This document shows positions 63,303 through 64,000 of a DNA stretch of 64,000 nucleotides, piece by piece. The notes beneath the pieces are model-generated. The model searched no databases. It saw only the letters and a program-made list of their open reading frames with translations, and was not told the origin of the DNA. The translations under genes and the position numbers were made by a program. The stretch is from Sutcliffiella horikoshii (GTDB taxonomy: Bacteria > Bacillota > Bacilli > Bacillales > Bacillaceae_I), in contig NZ_CP082918.1 in the NCBI RefSeq assembly GCF_019931755.1, positions 3,328,001-3,392,000 on the forward strand, written 5' to 3'. Every line of letters starts with the position of its first letter. Within the stretch, counting starts at the first letter, position 1.

Positions 63303-64000
63303 TTAAGCGTTCGCTTGTTCTTTCAAAGCATCTGCTTTGTCTGTTTGCTCCCAAGGAAGATCCAGATCATTACGTCCGAAGTGGCCGTAAGCTGCAGTTT
63401 GCTTGTAGATAGGACGACGAAGGTCTAGCATTTTGATGATTCCTGCTGGACGAAGGTCGAAGTTATTGCGAACCAATTCAACTAATTTTTCTTCAGAAAC
63501 TTTACCAGTTCCGAAAGTATCAACTGCGATGGATACCGGTTGTGCAACACCGATCGCGTAAGCCAATTGAACTTCACACTTGTCAGCAAGTCCGCTTGCT
63601 ACGATGTTTTTAGCCACATAACGTGCAGCATATGCACCAGAGCGGTCTACTTTCGTTGCATCTTTACCGGAGAATGCTCCACCACCGTGGCGAGCGTATC
63701 CACCGTAAGTATCAACGATGATCTTACGTCCTGTAAGACCCGCATCCCCTTGTGGTCCACCGATTACGAAACGGCCAGTCGGGTTGATGAAGTATTTTGT
63801 GTTCTCGTCGATCAATTCAGCAGGAACTACCGGCTTGATTACGTATTCCTTGATGTTGCGTTGGATACGCTCCAAGGAAACCTCTGGGTGATGTTGAGTT
63901 GAAATTACGATTGTATCAATACGAACTGGTTGGTCGTTCTCATCATATTCCACTGTCACTTGCGTTTTACCGTCTGGACGTAAGTAAGGAAGAACCTCAT
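63303..64000 (-). CDS. metK: S-adenosylmethionine synthetase, 5'-truncated by the window edge
   Basis: The C-terminal about 230 residues of MetK. Motifs: [20 protein letters not shown] (split in two here: [12 protein letters not shown] and IIVDTYGG), [27 protein letters not shown] region, and [21 protein letters not shown] (the start is outside). The frame stays open to base 64000. Known: makes SAM from methionine and ATP. In B. subtilis metK is S-box controlled; that leader would be outside the window. MetK follows ytoA in B. subtilis; here three extra genes separate them. Confidence 0.97.
   Translation of the reverse strand, partial: EVLPYLRPDGKTQVTVEYDENDQPVRIDTIVISTQHHPEVSLERIQRNIKEYVIKPVVPAELIDENTKYFINPTGRFVIGGPQGDAGLTGRKIIVDTYGGYARHGGGAFSGKDATKVDRSGAYAARYVAKNIVASGLADKCEVQLAYAIGVAQPVSIAVDTFGTGKVSEEKLVELVRNNFDLRPAGIIKMLDLRRPIYKQTAAYGHFGRNDLDLPWEQTDKADALKEQANA

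Overview
The window reads as a chromosomal segment of a spore-forming Bacillaceae (Bacillus sensu lato). Gene order follows the Bacillus subtilis ytpP/ytoP to leuS and ytzC to metK arc: ytpP, ytoQ, ytoP, ytzB, ytnP, trmB, ytzH, ytmP, amyX, ytlQ, thpR, ytkP, pepV, ythQP, ytzE, ytzG, ytgP, ytfP, cse60, ytwF, leuS, htpG, ytzC, ytqA, ytqB, ytpB, ytpA, ytoA, metK. Ribosome binding sites are strong GGAGG types and TTG/GTG starts are common. No rRNA, tRNA, CRISPR array, prophage or intact transposase was seen. Both edges cut a gene: a bacillopeptidase F-like protease on the left and metK on the right.

1-10 kb: large secreted S8 protease (bpr-like), YtpP thioredoxin, an orphan PTS EIIC-like membrane protein, a chemotaxis receptor, a lipoprotein, YtoQ and a house-cleaning NTPase. 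Two non-coding stretches carry repeats: a 52-bp tandem array at 8.2 kb and mobile-element-like repeats at 10.2-10.5 kb. 10-31 kb: conserved housekeeping genes (peptidases, tRNA and rRNA modification, pullulanase, LrgAB, cysteine synthase, an Ecs-type ABC transporter, a MurJ-like flippase). 31-35 kb: accessory genes of unknown function, a NERD-domain protein and a non-coding stretch with a helically phased 21-bp repeat. 35-38 kb: leuS under a T-box leader, preceded by a two-gene module of small CC-containing proteins whose promoter is bracketed by ATCAA-N6-TTGAT palindromes.

38-42 kb: a hydroxybutyrate use locus (SDR dehydrogenase, GntP permease, sigma-54 activator) with an exact -24/-12 promoter, three upstream activator-like palindromes and a downstream cre-like site. 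42-50 kb: a complete gas vesicle operon on the minus strand in the Bacillus megaterium order (A-P-Q-B-R-N-F-G-L-S-K-J-T-U) plus an additional, tailless second gvpU. 50-54 kb: VOC protein, htpG with a perfect CIRCE operator, and an MFS exporter.

54-64 kb: the conserved ytzC-ytqAB and ytpBA-ytoA blocks, then a non-syntenic insertion (PAP2 phosphatase, glycosyltransferase, ABC-F protein) before metK. The ABC-F gene has a 43-codon leader peptide followed by an intrinsic terminator and a complementary anti-terminator segment at the leader stop codon, which suggests translation-coupled, antibiotic-responsive attenuation.

Most noteworthy for follow-up: the ABC-F attenuator, the Cys-pair small-protein module with triple operators, the duplicated GvpU and the coiled-coil motif shared by several Gvp proteins, CIRCE on htpG, and the several undescribed intergenic repeats.
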